5,654 bases of DNA from JBHIBA01 sp046758845 (GTDB taxonomy: Bacteria > UBA8248 > JACPRG01 > G963555815), in NCBI GenBank assembly GCA_046758845.1, contig JBHIBA010000303.1, forward strand, positions 1 through 5,654, written 5' to 3'. Within the stretch, counting starts at the first letter, position 1. Each line of letters opens with the position of its first letter. Below the pieces are notes generated by a model. It saw only the letters and a list, made by a program, of their open reading frames with translations, was not told where the DNA came from and ran no database searches. Both the position numbers and the translations under genes were made by a program. Below, in pieces: positions 5,597-5,654 of the stretch.

Positions 5597-5654
5597 CGTG
5601 GGGGGCGCTTTTTGAAAGGCGCCCCCCCACACCCCCCAGCAAAACTTTTGACGG
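5597..5654 (-). repeat. G-rich hairpin repeat, right copy (inverted relative to the left copy)
   Basis: Read leftward from the window edge it starts CCGTCAAAAGTTTT, then GCTGGGGGGTG, then a hairpin. On the plus strand the arms are 5598-5608 (GTGGGGGGCGC) and 5619-5630, with one extra C and a ten-base loop TTTTTGAAAG. Both copies carry one unpaired extra base in the same arm, and the stem ends differ compensatorily (CCCA/TGGG on the left, GTG/CAC here). It may extend past the window edge. It lies about 190 bases upstream of the operon start and may end a neighbouring transcript. Confidence 0.75.

Overview
The window is a compact, leftward (minus-strand) four-gene operon on a high-GC bacterial chromosome. 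About 220 bases of non-coding sequence rich in hairpins lie at each end. In transcription order the genes encode a molybdenum hydroxylase of the xanthine dehydrogenase/CO dehydrogenase family, split into its three usual subunits, and then a CoA ligase of the phenylacetate-CoA ligase (PaaK) type: large molybdopterin subunit (5412-2935), FAD subunit (2938-2063), [2Fe-2S] subunit (2061-1567) and ligase (1562-219). Junctions are a 4-base ATGA overlap, a 1-base gap and a 4-base gap, so co-transcription and translational coupling are very likely.

The family assignments are secure from motifs: two [2Fe-2S] cysteine sets, both FAD loops, the molybdopterin motifs and catalytic Glu, and the PaaK YRTRD/GRLDDMKKIRG core. 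The substrate is not readable from the sequence. The large-subunit active-site loop reads PNRGYGCQQ. It is neither the AYxCSFR loop of true (form I) CO dehydrogenase nor the AYRGAGR loop of the common form II-like enzymes. The FAD subunit lacks the extra cysteine-rich [4Fe-4S] insert of 4-hydroxybenzoyl-CoA reductase. A reasonable inference is oxidation (hydroxylation) of an aromatic or N-heterocyclic carboxylic acid or its thioester, with the ligase supplying or trapping the CoA thioester. No transporter, regulator or molybdenum-cofactor maturation gene is visible.

The flanks hold the main non-coding signal. A ~59-base G-rich element at 117-175 recurs in opposite orientation at 5654-5597. 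The two copies share a CCGTCA-AAGTTTT lead-in and a G-run/C-run hairpin whose outer base pairs differ between copies but still pair, so the fold appears to be conserved. Further hairpins lie at 95-118, 5531-5557 and 5575-5588. The left set probably forms the operon's transcript end. The right set lies upstream of the operon, next to an AT-rich stretch with a small palindrome that could be the promoter/operator.

Organism: high-GC bacterium with anaerobic-style aromatic-acid chemistry. From memory, such G-run/AAGTTTT hairpin elements are common between genes in sulfate-reducing and syntrophic Desulfobacterota (former Deltaproteobacteria); this assignment is a low-confidence inference. The long rightward reading frames opposite the genes are antisense by-products of GC-rich codon usage and are not annotated.
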